64,000 bases of DNA from Ferdinandcohnia sp047246645 (GTDB lineage: Bacteria > Bacillota > Bacilli > Bacillales > Bacillaceae_L), in assembly GCF_047246645.1 (NCBI RefSeq), contig NZ_JBFOKR010000009.1, forward strand, positions 124,001-188,000, in the 5' to 3' direction. Position 1 is the first letter of the stretch; every line of letters starts with the position of its first letter. Shown here piece by piece: positions 52,030 through 60,148 of this stretch. The notes under the pieces were generated by a model. That model had not been told where the DNA came from. It saw only the letters and a program-made list of their open reading frames with translations, and searched no databases. Both the position numbers and the translations under genes were made by a program.

Positions 52030-52896
52030 ATGTGGGTTGAAACACTAAAAAGCTTTTTGTTCATTGCTCTTGAATTAACGCTATTATTTATTGTGATTTC
52101 TTTTGCTATTAGTTTACTACAAGGTTATATACCTTACGAAAAAATCGAGAAAAAATTAGCTGGCAGCAATAAGATGATAGCTGCATTTGTAGCAATATTA
52201 TTTGCATTTATTACACCCTTCTGTTCTTGTTCTACTATTCCAGTAGTTGTTAACATGCTTAAAAAGAAAATGCCCTTTGGAATTGTTATGATCTTTTTAT
52301 TTGCATCTCCAGTTCTTGATCCAACAATACTCACTATTATGGGTGTAGTGCTTGGCTGGAAGGTCACATTGATTTACACCCTGGTAACAACCGCATTTTC
52401 AATCATTATTGGTTTTACAATTGAAGCTCTAGGCTACGAGAAATATGTTAAAAACGTTATAATGACAGGCTATTCTGAGCAACATACAAAATTTAATATC
52501 ATGTTAGCTATTAGAGAAACAATAGACTTAATGAAAAGCGTTTATCCATATTTGCTAATAGGAGCTGCAATTGGCTCAGTCATTCACGGGTTAGTTCCAA
52601 CAGAATGGATTGCAAATACATTTGGTGAGGAACATTGGTGGCTAATACCAATTGCTGCTATTATAGGTATCCCACTTTATATACGGCTATCTAGCATGAT
52701 TCCTATTTCTCAGATACTCATAATGAAAGGTATGGCCCTCGGGCCAGTAATGGCTATGATGATAAGTTCAGCTGGAGCAAGCTTACCAGAAATTATCTTG
52801 CTAAAATCAATTTTTAAAAAGCAATTAGTGATTATTTTTATTTTATCTGTGGTAACAATGTCTACAGTCTCAGGGCTTATATTTCATCTACTATAA
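52030..52896 (+). CDS. permease, DUF318/ArsP-like family
   Basis: A 288-residue membrane protein with eight or so hydrophobic segments, of the PF03773 permease family. AFITPFCSCSTIPVVVNMLK near residues 54-73 has the CxC motif and Pro-rich turn typical of the group, and ASPVLDPTILTIMGVVLGW follows. Some members (ArsP) pump organoarsenicals, others have unknown ligands. The three ArsR-like operators upstream fit metalloid or thiol-metal control. The start is the ATG at 52030 after AAGGAGGAAGTATTC; a TTG at 51994 lies within operator C. Confidence 0.88.
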   Translation: MWVETLKSFLFIALELTLLFIVISFAISLLQGYIPYEKIEKKLAGSNKMIAAFVAILFAFITPFCSCSTIPVVVNMLKKKMPFGIVMIFLFASPVLDPTILTIMGVVLGWKVTLIYTLVTTAFSIIIGFTIEALGYEKYVKNVIMTGYSEQHTKFNIMLAIRETIDLMKSVYPYLLIGAAIGSVIHGLVPTEWIANTFGEEHWWLIPIAAIIGIPLYIRLSSMIPISQILIMKGMALGPVMAMMISSAGASLPEIILLKSIFKKQLVIIFILSVVTMSTVSGLIFHLL

Positions 52897-52909
52897 GTAA
52901 GCAAAAACA

Positions 52910-52942
52910 AAACCAAGAGGATAGCTCTTGGTTTGTTTTTTA
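52910..52942 (+). terminator. terminator of the permease gene
   Basis: AACCAAGAG and CTCTTGGTT pair around a 5-base loop, followed by TGTTTTTT. It lies between the permease and splB stops and may serve both. Confidence 0.88.
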
Positions 52943-53965
52943 AGTAAAATATTCCAGCTTTGCTTGCGGAAAGAACTTCTCCATGTATTTAGATAAATGA
53001 TCCTTTATATCTGCTTCCTCTTCTTTTTGATAGATGTATTTTCCGATCCCATACTTGCCCCATTTGTATCGTCTTTTTGTTTCATCCAACTCTAATTTTG
53101 TCATTGGATAGTTTTTCTCAATTACTCTTTTTGCGGGTTTAGTGAATCTATGTTGAATAAATTCAAATGTAAGGTCTTTCTTTGCTTCAGGTGGCAATTC
53201 AGATTCTAGTCGCTCAAACATTTCATAATAGCCTTCTTCCCAACCCTCATGTAGATAGATGGGGGCAACAATAAAACCTAGAGGGTACCCTGCTTCTGCG
53301 ACTTTACGTGCTGCTTCAATACGTTTATCAAGTGGAGACGTCCCAGGTTCAAAGTTTTTAATAATATACTTTGCATTAATACTAAAGCGAAATCTTGTCC
53401 TACCGTTATGCTTTGCGTCCAATAAATGATCAACATGGTGGAATTTTGTAACAAAGCGAAGTTTTGCAAAATCTTTTTCTCCGAAGTATTCAATTGCCCT
53501 TTTTAATGTATGAGTTAAATGATCAATACCAACAATGTCCGATGTACATGATGCCTCAAATCGTGTTACTTCTGGCGCGCGTTCCGCAATGTATTTATCT
53601 GCCTGTTCGAAAATATCATCTACATTTACATATGTTCTAATATAAGGCTTACTCCCCATTGTTGTTTGTAAATAACAATAATGACAGTGACCCATACACC
53701 CAGTCGCAAATGGTATGGCATACTCTGCAGATGGCTTGGACGTATCGAACTTAAGAGTTTTTCGGATACCAACTACTAAGGTAGACTTTGCAACACGATA
53801 CTTTTGGAAATCATTATCCCCAGGAAGGTTCCTGATTTGATTGTGTGAAGTCGTCTCACGTATTTCCAGTCCCATATTATTAAATTTTTCAAAAAGCTGT
53901 TTACCAAGTGGATAGTCTAACGCTTTAGGTTCAAAGTATACTAATTGAGGTGTAAATGGTTTCAT
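52940..53965 (-). CDS. splB: spore photoproduct lyase
   Basis: A 341-residue radical-SAM enzyme that splits the thymine dimer-like spore photoproduct during germination. GCMGHCHYCYLQT holds Cys90, Cys94 and Cys97, the CxxxCxxC for the 4Fe-4S cluster, and FEASCTSDIVG holds Cys140, equal to the H-donor Cys141 of B. subtilis. The C-terminus (KYMEKFFPQAKLEYFT) is typical. It follows splA by 14 bases, so the two are an operon. Confidence 0.98.
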   Translation of the reverse strand: MKPFTPQLVYFEPKALDYPLGKQLFEKFNNMGLEIRETTSHNQIRNLPGDNDFQKYRVAKSTLVVGIRKTLKFDTSKPSAEYAIPFATGCMGHCHYCYLQTTMGSKPYIRTYVNVDDIFEQADKYIAERAPEVTRFEASCTSDIVGIDHLTHTLKRAIEYFGEKDFAKLRFVTKFHHVDHLLDAKHNGRTRFRFSINAKYIIKNFEPGTSPLDKRIEAARKVAEAGYPLGFIVAPIYLHEGWEEGYYEMFERLESELPPEAKKDLTFEFIQHRFTKPAKRVIEKNYPMTKLELDETKRRYKWGKYGIGKYIYQKEEEADIKDHLSKYMEKFFPQAKLEYFT

Positions 53966-53979
53966 CTAGTTTAGCCTCC

Positions 53980-54225
53980 TCAATATCCTTCGAAGTATTG
54001 CTGATAAGCCTCTTGCGCTGATTCTTCGCTACTATACACAGCCAACTCATTGGTTAACGGATAGTATGTATCATATAAAAATAACGCTAATTCGTTTGGG
54101 TTATCAGGACTGCTTACAACAGCTGCTTCTTGAACATTTGCTACATCCTGGGTATGAGGATTACGATAAAACACATATACAATATCGCCAGGTTTATATG
54201 AAGAATTTTCTTGTTCTATGTTCAT
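53980..54225 (-). CDS. splA: SplA, TRAP-like regulator
   Basis: An 81-residue protein, KPGDIVYVFYRNPHTQDVAN near the start, of the SplA family that is distantly related to the trp RNA-binding protein TRAP. In B. subtilis it lies upstream of splB and negatively regulates its expression. It begins at ATG 54225 with AAGGTGGACCAGTT. A structured element lies upstream, which could be part of its leader. Confidence 0.9.
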   Translation of the reverse strand: MNIEQENSSYKPGDIVYVFYRNPHTQDVANVQEAAVVSSPDNPNELALFLYDTYYPLTNELAVYSSEESAQEAYQQYFEGY

Positions 54226-54256
54226 AACTGGTCCACCTTCTCAATTAAATTATCCC

Positions 54257-54356
54257 GGTGTAGCCGTCCGGAAGTTGCCCACCTAACAAATAAGTAATAG
54301 TATTTTAGTGGGGAGCTATCAGATGCTAACACCCTGATTTCTTTCAGGTTTTTATT
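54257..54356 (+). ncRNA. putative structured RNA element of unknown class
   Basis: GGTGTAGC (54257-54264) pairs with GCT-a-ACACC (54325-54333) to close about 60 bases. Inside, CCCAC-c-TAA (54278-54286) pairs with TTAGTGGG (54305-54312). A hairpin CCTGA/TTCAGG then TTTTTATT (54333-54354) begins right after the closing stem, sharing one base, so aptamer and terminator could compete. The arrangement resembles a riboswitch on the plus strand, but it fits no class I can name; on the minus strand it would be in the splA leader. The 379-base gap 54226-54604 holds nothing else I can support. Confidence 0.4.
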
Positions 54357-54604
54357 AGGGCTTTAGCCTTTAGAAAAAACATTTAATCTTTTCGTGACTT
54401 TTAACAAGTGGTAAATAACTAAACCCACACTTAACTTTATATTCATTTTGCCTATTGATATAAAAAATATGTTTCCTTTATTCTGGAAACACTGATTATA
54501 ACTGCGGGATTAAATTTCACAGGTTTTAACAGGTTATTCCGTGGTTGTTTTGCTCATACTATCTTTGATTTTAGTACTATAGATAGAATGGAGATGAGTA
54601 ACAG

Positions 54605-54970
54605 ATGCAATATGAACCTAGAAACTCTACTGAAGCTGCACTGCATCACTATAAATCTGGGTTAGGTGTATTCACTGAAAAAATGCCTGAACTTGCTTCA
54701 AAATTTAATTCATTTACGGAAGAATGCTTTAGTGAAGGCGTTCTTTCCCAAAAAGAAAAGCAACTAATTGCTTTAGGCATAAGCCTCTATTCTCAGGATG
54801 AATACTGCATTATTTACCATACCAAGGGATGTTTAGATCGAGGTTGTACAGAACAAGAAATACTTGAAGCTGTAGGGGTCACTGCAGCATTTGGTGGAGG
54901 AGCAGCAATGAGTCAAGCTGTCACACTTGTTATGGAGAGTATCGAAGAGTTGAATCAAATAAAACAATAA
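54605..54970 (+). CDS. carboxymuconolactone decarboxylase family protein
   Basis: A 121-residue AhpD/CMD-like protein. EYCIIYHTKGCLDRGCTEQE near residues 61-80 has the Cys-x3-His and CxxxGxT-like turn of this family, and GVTAAFGGGAAMS follows. Members act as decarboxylases or alkylhydroperoxidases; the pair of Cys in this protein could be redox active, but the usual CxxC is not seen. Possibly a metal- or stress-linked protein. It has its own terminator; the start has GGAGATG upstream. Confidence 0.8.
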   Translation: MQYEPRNSTEAALHHYKSGLGVFTEKMPELASKFNSFTEECFSEGVLSQKEKQLIALGISLYSQDEYCIIYHTKGCLDRGCTEQEILEAVGVTAAFGGGAAMSQAVTLVMESIEELNQIKQ

Positions 54971-54986
54971 GTTTTAGGATAATTGT

Positions 54987-55016
54987 AAAGGACAGCCAGA
55001 ATATAGCTGTCCTTTT
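54987..55016 (+). terminator. terminator between two convergent genes
   Basis: AAAGGACAGC and GCTGTCCTTT pair around a 9-base loop, followed by TATAT; works on the plus strand and possibly on the minus strand. Confidence 0.85.
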
Positions 55017-55227
55017 ATATTAGATGTTCATAACTATTGTTGTAGATTTTATCAAGTTCATCAATTTTATAAATGAGAAGTTCATGATCATCGTTATGTT
55101 CCAGTCGATTATCTTTAACATAATATTCTCTAGCATCTATTGCTTTTTCCTTAGAAGAGAATATCCCCACTATATTAGATGCTTCCCCACATTCACTACA
55201 ACCTATATCAACAACCACATAATACAT
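55015..55227 (-). CDS. hypothetical protein with CxxC, 70 residues
   Basis: Not recognised. MYYVVVDIGCSECGEASNIV, then FSSKEKAIDAREYYVKDN, a short strand-helix protein with one CxxC that may bind metal. ATG 55227 is preceded by an AAGCTGGTGTTTT-like weak site. Stop is in the shared terminator. Confidence 0.5.
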   Translation of the reverse strand: MYYVVVDIGCSECGEASNIVGIFSSKEKAIDAREYYVKDNRLEHNDDHELLIYKIDELDKIYNNSYEHLI

Positions 55228-55360
55228 TAAAACACCAGCTTTCTGTTAGTACAAACTTATATACTGTTATTGTATTTATAATTGGTTAAAACACAAAAAA
55301 AATTGCTTACTTAATAGTTACGAAATAACATCCTATCTAATATAGCCTTTAAATACAAAA

Positions 55361-55388
55361 AAACAGATTCTTATGAAAGAATCTGTTT
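55361..55388 (-). terminator. terminator of the second csp gene
   Basis: Minus strand AAACAGATTC and GAATCTGTTT pair around an 8-base loop, then TTTTTTT. Confidence 0.9.
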
Positions 55389-55410
55389 TGTACAGTTTAT
55401 ATATGGGTTA

Positions 55411-55611
55411 TTATGCCTTGTGAACATTAGCAGCTTGTGGTCCACGACTACCTTCTTCGATATCGAAAGTAACTTCTTGACCTTCTTCTAACGTTTTGAA
55501 CCCTTCACCTTGGATAGCTGAGAAATGTACGAATACATCGTCTCCACCTTCAACTTCAATAAATCCAAAGCCTTTTTCACTGTTAAACCATTTTACTTTT
55601 CCTTGTGCCAT
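55411..55611 (-). CDS. cold-shock protein, CspA family, second copy
   Basis: 66 residues, MAQGKVKWFNSEKGFGFIEV then DVFVHFSAIQ, the same OB-fold with both RNP motifs as the copy at 20546-20746 but with a few substitutions (GSRGPQAANVHKA end). The ATG at 55611 has AGGAGGAAGCAAA. A perfect 20-bp palindrome is in the leader, and ydjO, a cold-induced gene, lies close upstream. Transcription is minus, toward the terminator above. Confidence 0.98.
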   Translation of the reverse strand: MAQGKVKWFNSEKGFGFIEVEGGDDVFVHFSAIQGEGFKTLEEGQEVTFDIEEGSRGPQAANVHKA

Positions 55612-55630
55612 TTTGCTTCCTCCTATGTAA

Positions 55631-55650
55631 TGCAACAAAATTTTGTTGCA
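55631..55650 (-). promoter_or_regulatory. perfect 20-bp palindrome in the second csp leader
   Basis: TGCAACAAAATTTTGTTGCA is its own reverse complement. It ends about 20 bases before the csp ATG, next to the AGGAGG. It may be a repressor or activator site, or an RNA hairpin over the ribosome binding site. The first csp gene has no such sequence. Confidence 0.6.
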
Positions 55651-55752
55651 AGGTATTGCATGAATTATTATATCCACTATTACATTTTTTATAACATAAA
55701 TTATTTAAGTTTATTTTTTAAAAACTTTTCTACTAGAGAAAGCCTCTTAAAT

Positions 55753-55959
55753 CTAAGCTAAATAGCTTTTACAATGGTTATCTACAACCTGAAGTAATTT
55801 AGTTGTTGATTCCATTTGTGAATTACAAAGAGGGCATAATGGTTCTTGAGTACTTTTAAAATTATCACGTAACCAACCGTTACAATCCTCTGATGAACAT
55901 TCCCAAACTTTAGTTTCCTCTGTAACAATCTCTTCGACTGGTCTTCTTCCAAATGCCAT
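55753..55959 (-). CDS. ydjO: cold-inducible protein YdjO
   Basis: A 68-residue protein with zinc-ribbon-like Cys pairs: WECSSEDCNGWLRDNF and PLCPLCNSQM, giving a four-Cys set. The sequence closely follows B. subtilis YdjO, a small protein made on cold shock; its biochemical role is unknown. Start at ATG 55959 after AAGGAGATG. It lies before the second csp gene with a gap of about 140 bases that contains the palindrome. Confidence 0.9.
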   Translation of the reverse strand: MAFGRRPVEEIVTEETKVWECSSEDCNGWLRDNFKSTQEPLCPLCNSQMESTTKLLQVVDNHCKSYLA

Positions 55960-56104
55960 TCAAATCATCTCCTTAAGTTAGGTTGGAACGAATCAAGAAC
56001 AAACGGAAAGAACCAACCATGTTCTAATTGTTGAAACTACACACACAGAGTTACTTATGCCCGTAAGAACAACAATATATCCAAACATAGCAAAAATAAA
56101 AAAA

Positions 56105-56148
56105 CTTATTATAAAAAGCACTTCTTAGCAGAAACTTCTTATAATAAG
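56105..56148 (-). terminator. terminator of the opp operon
   Basis: CTTATTATAA (56105-56114) and TTATAATAAG (56139-56148) are perfect 10-base inverted arms; the minus strand after them reads TTTTTTTATTTTT. Confidence 0.85.
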
Positions 56149-56215
56149 CTTCACTTATTAATTTATCTTACGTTTCAATTATTATACCACTTCTTACCTA
56201 TAATTGTAAAACTCA

Positions 56216-57184
56216 TCAATCATCATATAAATGACAGGCAGTGAAATGATTTGGTTTTACTTCCTTCCACTCAGGTATATCTGTAGCACATTTTTCCATA
56301 GCAAATTGACATCTTGTTCGAAACACGCAACCTGAAGGAGGTGATAAAGGGCTTGGAACATCTCCTTCTAATACTATTCTCTCACGCTTTACTGACGGAT
56401 CTGGAATCGGAACTGCTGATAACAATGCTTGCGTGTATGGATGTAGTGGTTCTTCATGCAATGTATTACTATCCGCAAGTTCAACCATATTACCTAAGTA
56501 CATAACTAAAATTCGATCAGAAATGTACTTCACCATTGATAAATCATGAGCGATAAAGAGATATGTTAAATCCATTTTTTCTTGCAGGTTTTTCAATAGA
56601 TTTACAATCTGGGCTTGAATTGATACATCAAGTGCTGAAATAGGTTCATCACACACAATAAATTTTGGATTGAGTGCTAATGCTCTTGCAATGCCGATTC
56701 GTTGTCGTTGTCCCCCACTAAATTCATGAGGAAAGCGATTAGCATGCTCTGGTCTTAGACCGACTAGCTCCAAAAGCTCTCTTATCCTTTCCTTTCGATT
56801 CTTACCTTTTACAATATGGTGGATATCCAGAGGCTCTCCAATTATATCTTCAACCTTCATCCTTGGATTAAGCGAAGCATAAGGGTCTTGAAAAATAATT
56901 TGGACATGTTTCCTTAGCTCCTTTAGGTCTCTCGAGTTAAAGTTGTAGATGTTTCTTCCTTCAAAAAGGACCTCTCCTTCTGTTGGTTCTAGCAAGCGGA
57001 TAATGGTTTTACCTACTGTTGATTTTCCACATCCGCTTTCACCAACTAGACCCACTGTTTCCCCTTTGTTAATTGATAAATTTATATTATTTACTGCCTT
57101 TACCGGTTTATCTTGGGTAAGAAAATACTTTTTCACATTTTTTATTTCCATTAACGGACTTTTTTGTTCACTATTTGCTCCCAC
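56216..57184 (-). CDS. oppF: oligopeptide ABC transporter ATPase OppF
   Basis: A 322-residue ATPase: GLVGESGCGKSTVGKTI (Walker A near 52-60), PHEFSGGQRQRIGIARALAL (signature), and KFIVCDEPISALDVSIQA (Walker B). The C-terminal extension with CVFRTRCQFAMEKC, a Cys-rich stretch, is typical of Opp/Dpp ATPases. It works with OppD on the inside of the membrane to power peptide uptake. The start is a GTG at 57184 behind GGAGGAG. It is the last gene of oppABCDF. Confidence 0.93.
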   Translation of the reverse strand: MGANSEQKSPLMEIKNVKKYFLTQDKPVKAVNNINLSINKGETVGLVGESGCGKSTVGKTIIRLLEPTEGEVLFEGRNIYNFNSRDLKELRKHVQIIFQDPYASLNPRMKVEDIIGEPLDIHHIVKGKNRKERIRELLELVGLRPEHANRFPHEFSGGQRQRIGIARALALNPKFIVCDEPISALDVSIQAQIVNLLKNLQEKMDLTYLFIAHDLSMVKYISDRILVMYLGNMVELADSNTLHEEPLHPYTQALLSAVPIPDPSVKRERIVLEGDVPSPLSPPSGCVFRTRCQFAMEKCATDIPEWKEVKPNHFTACHLYDD

Positions 57185-57200
57185 TTATTTTGACTCCTCC

Positions 57201-58196
57201 TCACACCGCATTGTTACTTTTCGCCATCGGGTGATTCAACCAGCAAGAACTGTATTGTGTATTTCCTACTGATTCACTTCCTGGTCTGTGCTCTTTACAT
57301 ATTTTCATTGCCTTCTCACACCTCGGGAAAAAGGAACATCCCTTTGGTGGTTCAAGTAAATCTGGAGGAGTACCTGTAATTGTAGAGAGCTTTTCGTGTT
57401 TAGCCATATCTAATCTTGGGACTGATTTTAATAACCCTTTTGTATAAGGATGTGTCGGGTTTGAAAATATTTCTTCCACACTGCCAGATTCAACAATCTC
57501 CCCGGCGTACATCACAACTACCTTACTACACATTTCTGCAACTACTCCAAGGTCATGTGTTATGAGGATGATAGACGTATTTGTTTTTTCCTGTAGCTCC
57601 TTCATTAATTGTAGAATTTGTGCTTGGATGGTTACATCCAAGGCCGTTGTAGGCTCATCCGCAATTAATAGTTTTGGCTGACAAGCTAATGCTATAGCTA
57701 TCATTACTCTTTGTCGCATCCCACCAGAAAACTCGTGAGGATACTGATTAATTCTTTTATCTGGCTGAGGAATCCCTACAAGTTCCAGCATTTTTATAGC
57801 TTTCTCTATTGCATTCTTCTTTGAAACCTTGTTATGGCGCATAATTCCTTCTGCAATTTGAATTCCTATCTTTGCTGTTGGATTTAAGGAAGTCATTGGG
57901 TCTTGAAATATCATACCAACTTCATTACCTCTAATTTTTTGCATTTCTCTTTCTGATTTAGCTACAACATCTACCCCATTTAGCAAGATGGAACCCTTTT
58001 CAATGTTAGCTTGTGGGGAAGGAAGCAATCTCATGATAGATTTTGCTGTAACACTTTTTCCGCAACCTGATTCACCAACAATTGCGACCGCTTCTCCCTT
58101 TTCAACTGAAAAGGAGATACCTCGGACAGCTTTCACTTTACCTGCATTCGTATTAAATGTTACGTGAAGGTCATTTATCTCAACTATATTTTCCAT
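57201..58196 (-). CDS. oppD: oligopeptide ABC transporter ATPase OppD
   Basis: A 331-residue ATPase of the Opp/Dpp family: VGESGCGKSVTAKSIMRLLP (Walker A), QYPHEFSGGMRQRVMIAIAL (signature), and KLLIADEPTTALDVTIQAQ (Walker B). It ends with the Opp Cys cluster CSFFPRCEKAMKIC. Two in-frame ATGs at 58202 and 58196 are possible; the second is spaced better behind AGAGGGGGT. OppD pairs with OppF in an ABC heterodimer. Confidence 0.93.
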   Translation of the reverse strand: MENIVEINDLHVTFNTNAGKVKAVRGISFSVEKGEAVAIVGESGCGKSVTAKSIMRLLPSPQANIEKGSILLNGVDVVAKSEREMQKIRGNEVGMIFQDPMTSLNPTAKIGIQIAEGIMRHNKVSKKNAIEKAIKMLELVGIPQPDKRINQYPHEFSGGMRQRVMIAIALACQPKLLIADEPTTALDVTIQAQILQLMKELQEKTNTSIILITHDLGVVAEMCSKVVVMYAGEIVESGSVEEIFSNPTHPYTKGLLKSVPRLDMAKHEKLSTITGTPPDLLEPPKGCSFFPRCEKAMKICKEHRPGSESVGNTQYSSCWLNHPMAKSNNAV

Positions 58197-58217
58197 TTTC
58201 ATACCCCCTCTATCAAT

Positions 58218-59147
58218 CTATTTACGAAGTCTAGGATCGAGTGCATCTCTTAAACCATCACCAAAAACATTAAAAGCAAACATCGTGAGGGAGATCAGAA
58301 AAGCTGGAATAAACAATTGATAGAAATTTCCTATTAAAATACTACCTAGTGCATCATTGGCCATCGTACCCCAACTAGCCTCAGGTGCAGGAATGCCTAA
58401 GCCTAAGAAACTTAAGGTTGCTTCCGCAAAAATGGCTGTAGGAACAGTAAGAGTCACATTAACCAAAATTGGTCCCATGGTATTTGGAATCATATGCCTA
58501 CGTAATATCCATGACGTCTGTGCTCCCATTGCATTTGCCGCTTGCACATATTCATATTCCTTAAGCTGCAGTACCTGTCCTCTGACTAATCTCGCCATAG
58601 GAATCCAGCCGGTTATTGTCATTGCGATAATAATCGTCCATAGACCTCTTCCAAGGACAATCATCATTAGAATCACCATTAATAAGTATGGAATAGCGTA
58701 TAATACTTCTGCTACTCTCATCATAAAGTTATCAACCTTGCCTCCGCGTATCCCTGATATTCCGCCATATATAACACCCATTATGAAATCAATTAATGCT
58801 GCCATTATCCCTATAAATAGAGATATTCTAGCTCCGTACCATGCTCTAGTAAATAAATCTCTACCTGACGAATCAGTCCCAAACCAATGTTCACCATTTG
58901 GGCGTAAGTTCTTTTTGGTGAAATCTTGTTCATAGTAGGTATAACCATTTAGATAAGGACCAATGATAGCCATTATCCCAATTACAATAATAATAATTAG
59001 GCCAATAATAGCTAATTTATTTTCTTTAAGCCGCTGCCATACATCTGACCAATACGAAATACTTGGTCTAGCAATCTTTTCCGCATCTTCAAATTTATGT
59101 TCTGCAGGAGTAAACATTTCTTGTGTATACTGTGATTCGTTTTTCAT
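58218..59147 (-). CDS. oppC: oligopeptide ABC transporter permease OppC
   Basis: A 309-residue permease with six membrane helices and the N-terminal extension of OppC (residues 1-45, cytosolic). GEHWFGTDSSGRDLFTRAWY is the OppC signature, and EYVQAANAMGAQTSWILRRH the EAA loop that docks on the ATPases. It starts with an ATG overlapping the OppB stop by four bases (ATGA) after GGGGGAGAGCAA. Confidence 0.95.
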   Translation of the reverse strand: MKNESQYTQEMFTPAEHKFEDAEKIARPSISYWSDVWQRLKENKLAIIGLIIIIVIGIMAIIGPYLNGYTYYEQDFTKKNLRPNGEHWFGTDSSGRDLFTRAWYGARISLFIGIMAALIDFIMGVIYGGISGIRGGKVDNFMMRVAEVLYAIPYLLMVILMMIVLGRGLWTIIIAMTITGWIPMARLVRGQVLQLKEYEYVQAANAMGAQTSWILRRHMIPNTMGPILVNVTLTVPTAIFAEATLSFLGLGIPAPEASWGTMANDALGSILIGNFYQLFIPAFLISLTMFAFNVFGDGLRDALDPRLRK

Positions 59148-60073
59148 TTGCTCTCCCCCGTTACTTTAATTCTTGGATCAATCCATGTATAGGCAATATC
59201 TACGATAAGAATTAAAAGAATCAGGATAGCAGCGTAAAAGATGGTAGAACCGAGAATTACAGGATAATCACGATTAAAGATACTTGTAACAAACATCTCC
59301 CCCATACCCGGTATTCCAAAGATTTTTTCTATAATAAAACTTCCGGTAACAATATTAGCAATAAGTATTCCTAGTACCGTAACGACTGGCAAAATAGCAT
59401 TACGTATTGCATGCTTGAGTATTATAGTTCCTTGTTTTAACCCTTTTGCTTTTGCGGTTAAAATATAATCTTGGCCCATCACTTCAAGCATGCTTGATCG
59501 CATTAAACGAGCGATAAAAGCCATTGGCATCATTGCAAGCGACAGAGAAGGTAAAACTGTATGAGACCAAGATTTCCAAGTAGCAACCGGGAACCATCTT
59601 AGCTCAACGGCTAAGTAATTAATAAGGAAGGAAGCTAATATGAAGTTTGGAACGGAAATTCCAATAATCGCTAAGATCATCGACGAATAATCTGGCCAGC
59701 GATTACGGTATAAGGCTGCAACAATTCCAAAAAATAAACCCAACGGAATAGCGATAAGCAAGGCTTGGGTGCCTAAATGCAGGGATACCGGAAACCCATT
59801 AATAATTAGATCGTTCACTGTAAGTGATGATGATTTATAAGAAGGACCAAAATCGAATTGTAAGATAGATAGTAAATAATGACCATATTGAACAAGTAAA
59901 GGTTTGTCCAAATTGTAGTAGCTTTGTAGATTATTATAGACAGCCTCCGGCATGGTACCTTCTTGAGCAAATGGATTTCCAGGAATACTATGCATTAAGA
60001 CGAATGTTAATGTAATGATTACCCATAGAGTGAGAAATGCCAGGCCTATTCTCTTTATGATGTATTTAAGCAT
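59144..60073 (-). CDS. oppB: oligopeptide ABC transporter permease OppB
   Basis: A 309-residue permease starting MLKYIIKRIGLAFLTLWVII, with six helices, the periplasmic-side loop with PGNPFAQEG, and the EAA motif DYILTAKAKGLKQGTIILKH near 190. Forms the channel with OppC. The gene follows oppA by about 75 bases; a hairpin is not evident in that gap, so oppA-oppF are probably one transcript. Confidence 0.95.
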   Translation of the reverse strand: MLKYIIKRIGLAFLTLWVIITLTFVLMHSIPGNPFAQEGTMPEAVYNNLQSYYNLDKPLLVQYGHYLLSILQFDFGPSYKSSSLTVNDLIINGFPVSLHLGTQALLIAIPLGLFFGIVAALYRNRWPDYSSMILAIIGISVPNFILASFLINYLAVELRWFPVATWKSWSHTVLPSLSLAMMPMAFIARLMRSSMLEVMGQDYILTAKAKGLKQGTIILKHAIRNAILPVVTVLGILIANIVTGSFIIEKIFGIPGMGEMFVTSIFNRDYPVILGSTIFYAAILILLILIVDIAYTWIDPRIKVTGESK

Positions 60074-60148
60074 GTTATCCCCCTTTTCATTTTTATGTAA
60101 GAAAAATCGGGGTATGCCTGTAAAAGCATACCTCGATTAACTAATTAA

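Noticed and set aside
58357..58935. 192-residue plus-strand frame opposite oppC
   Set aside because: It is the antisense shadow of oppC, rich in Ile and Pro, without a start site.
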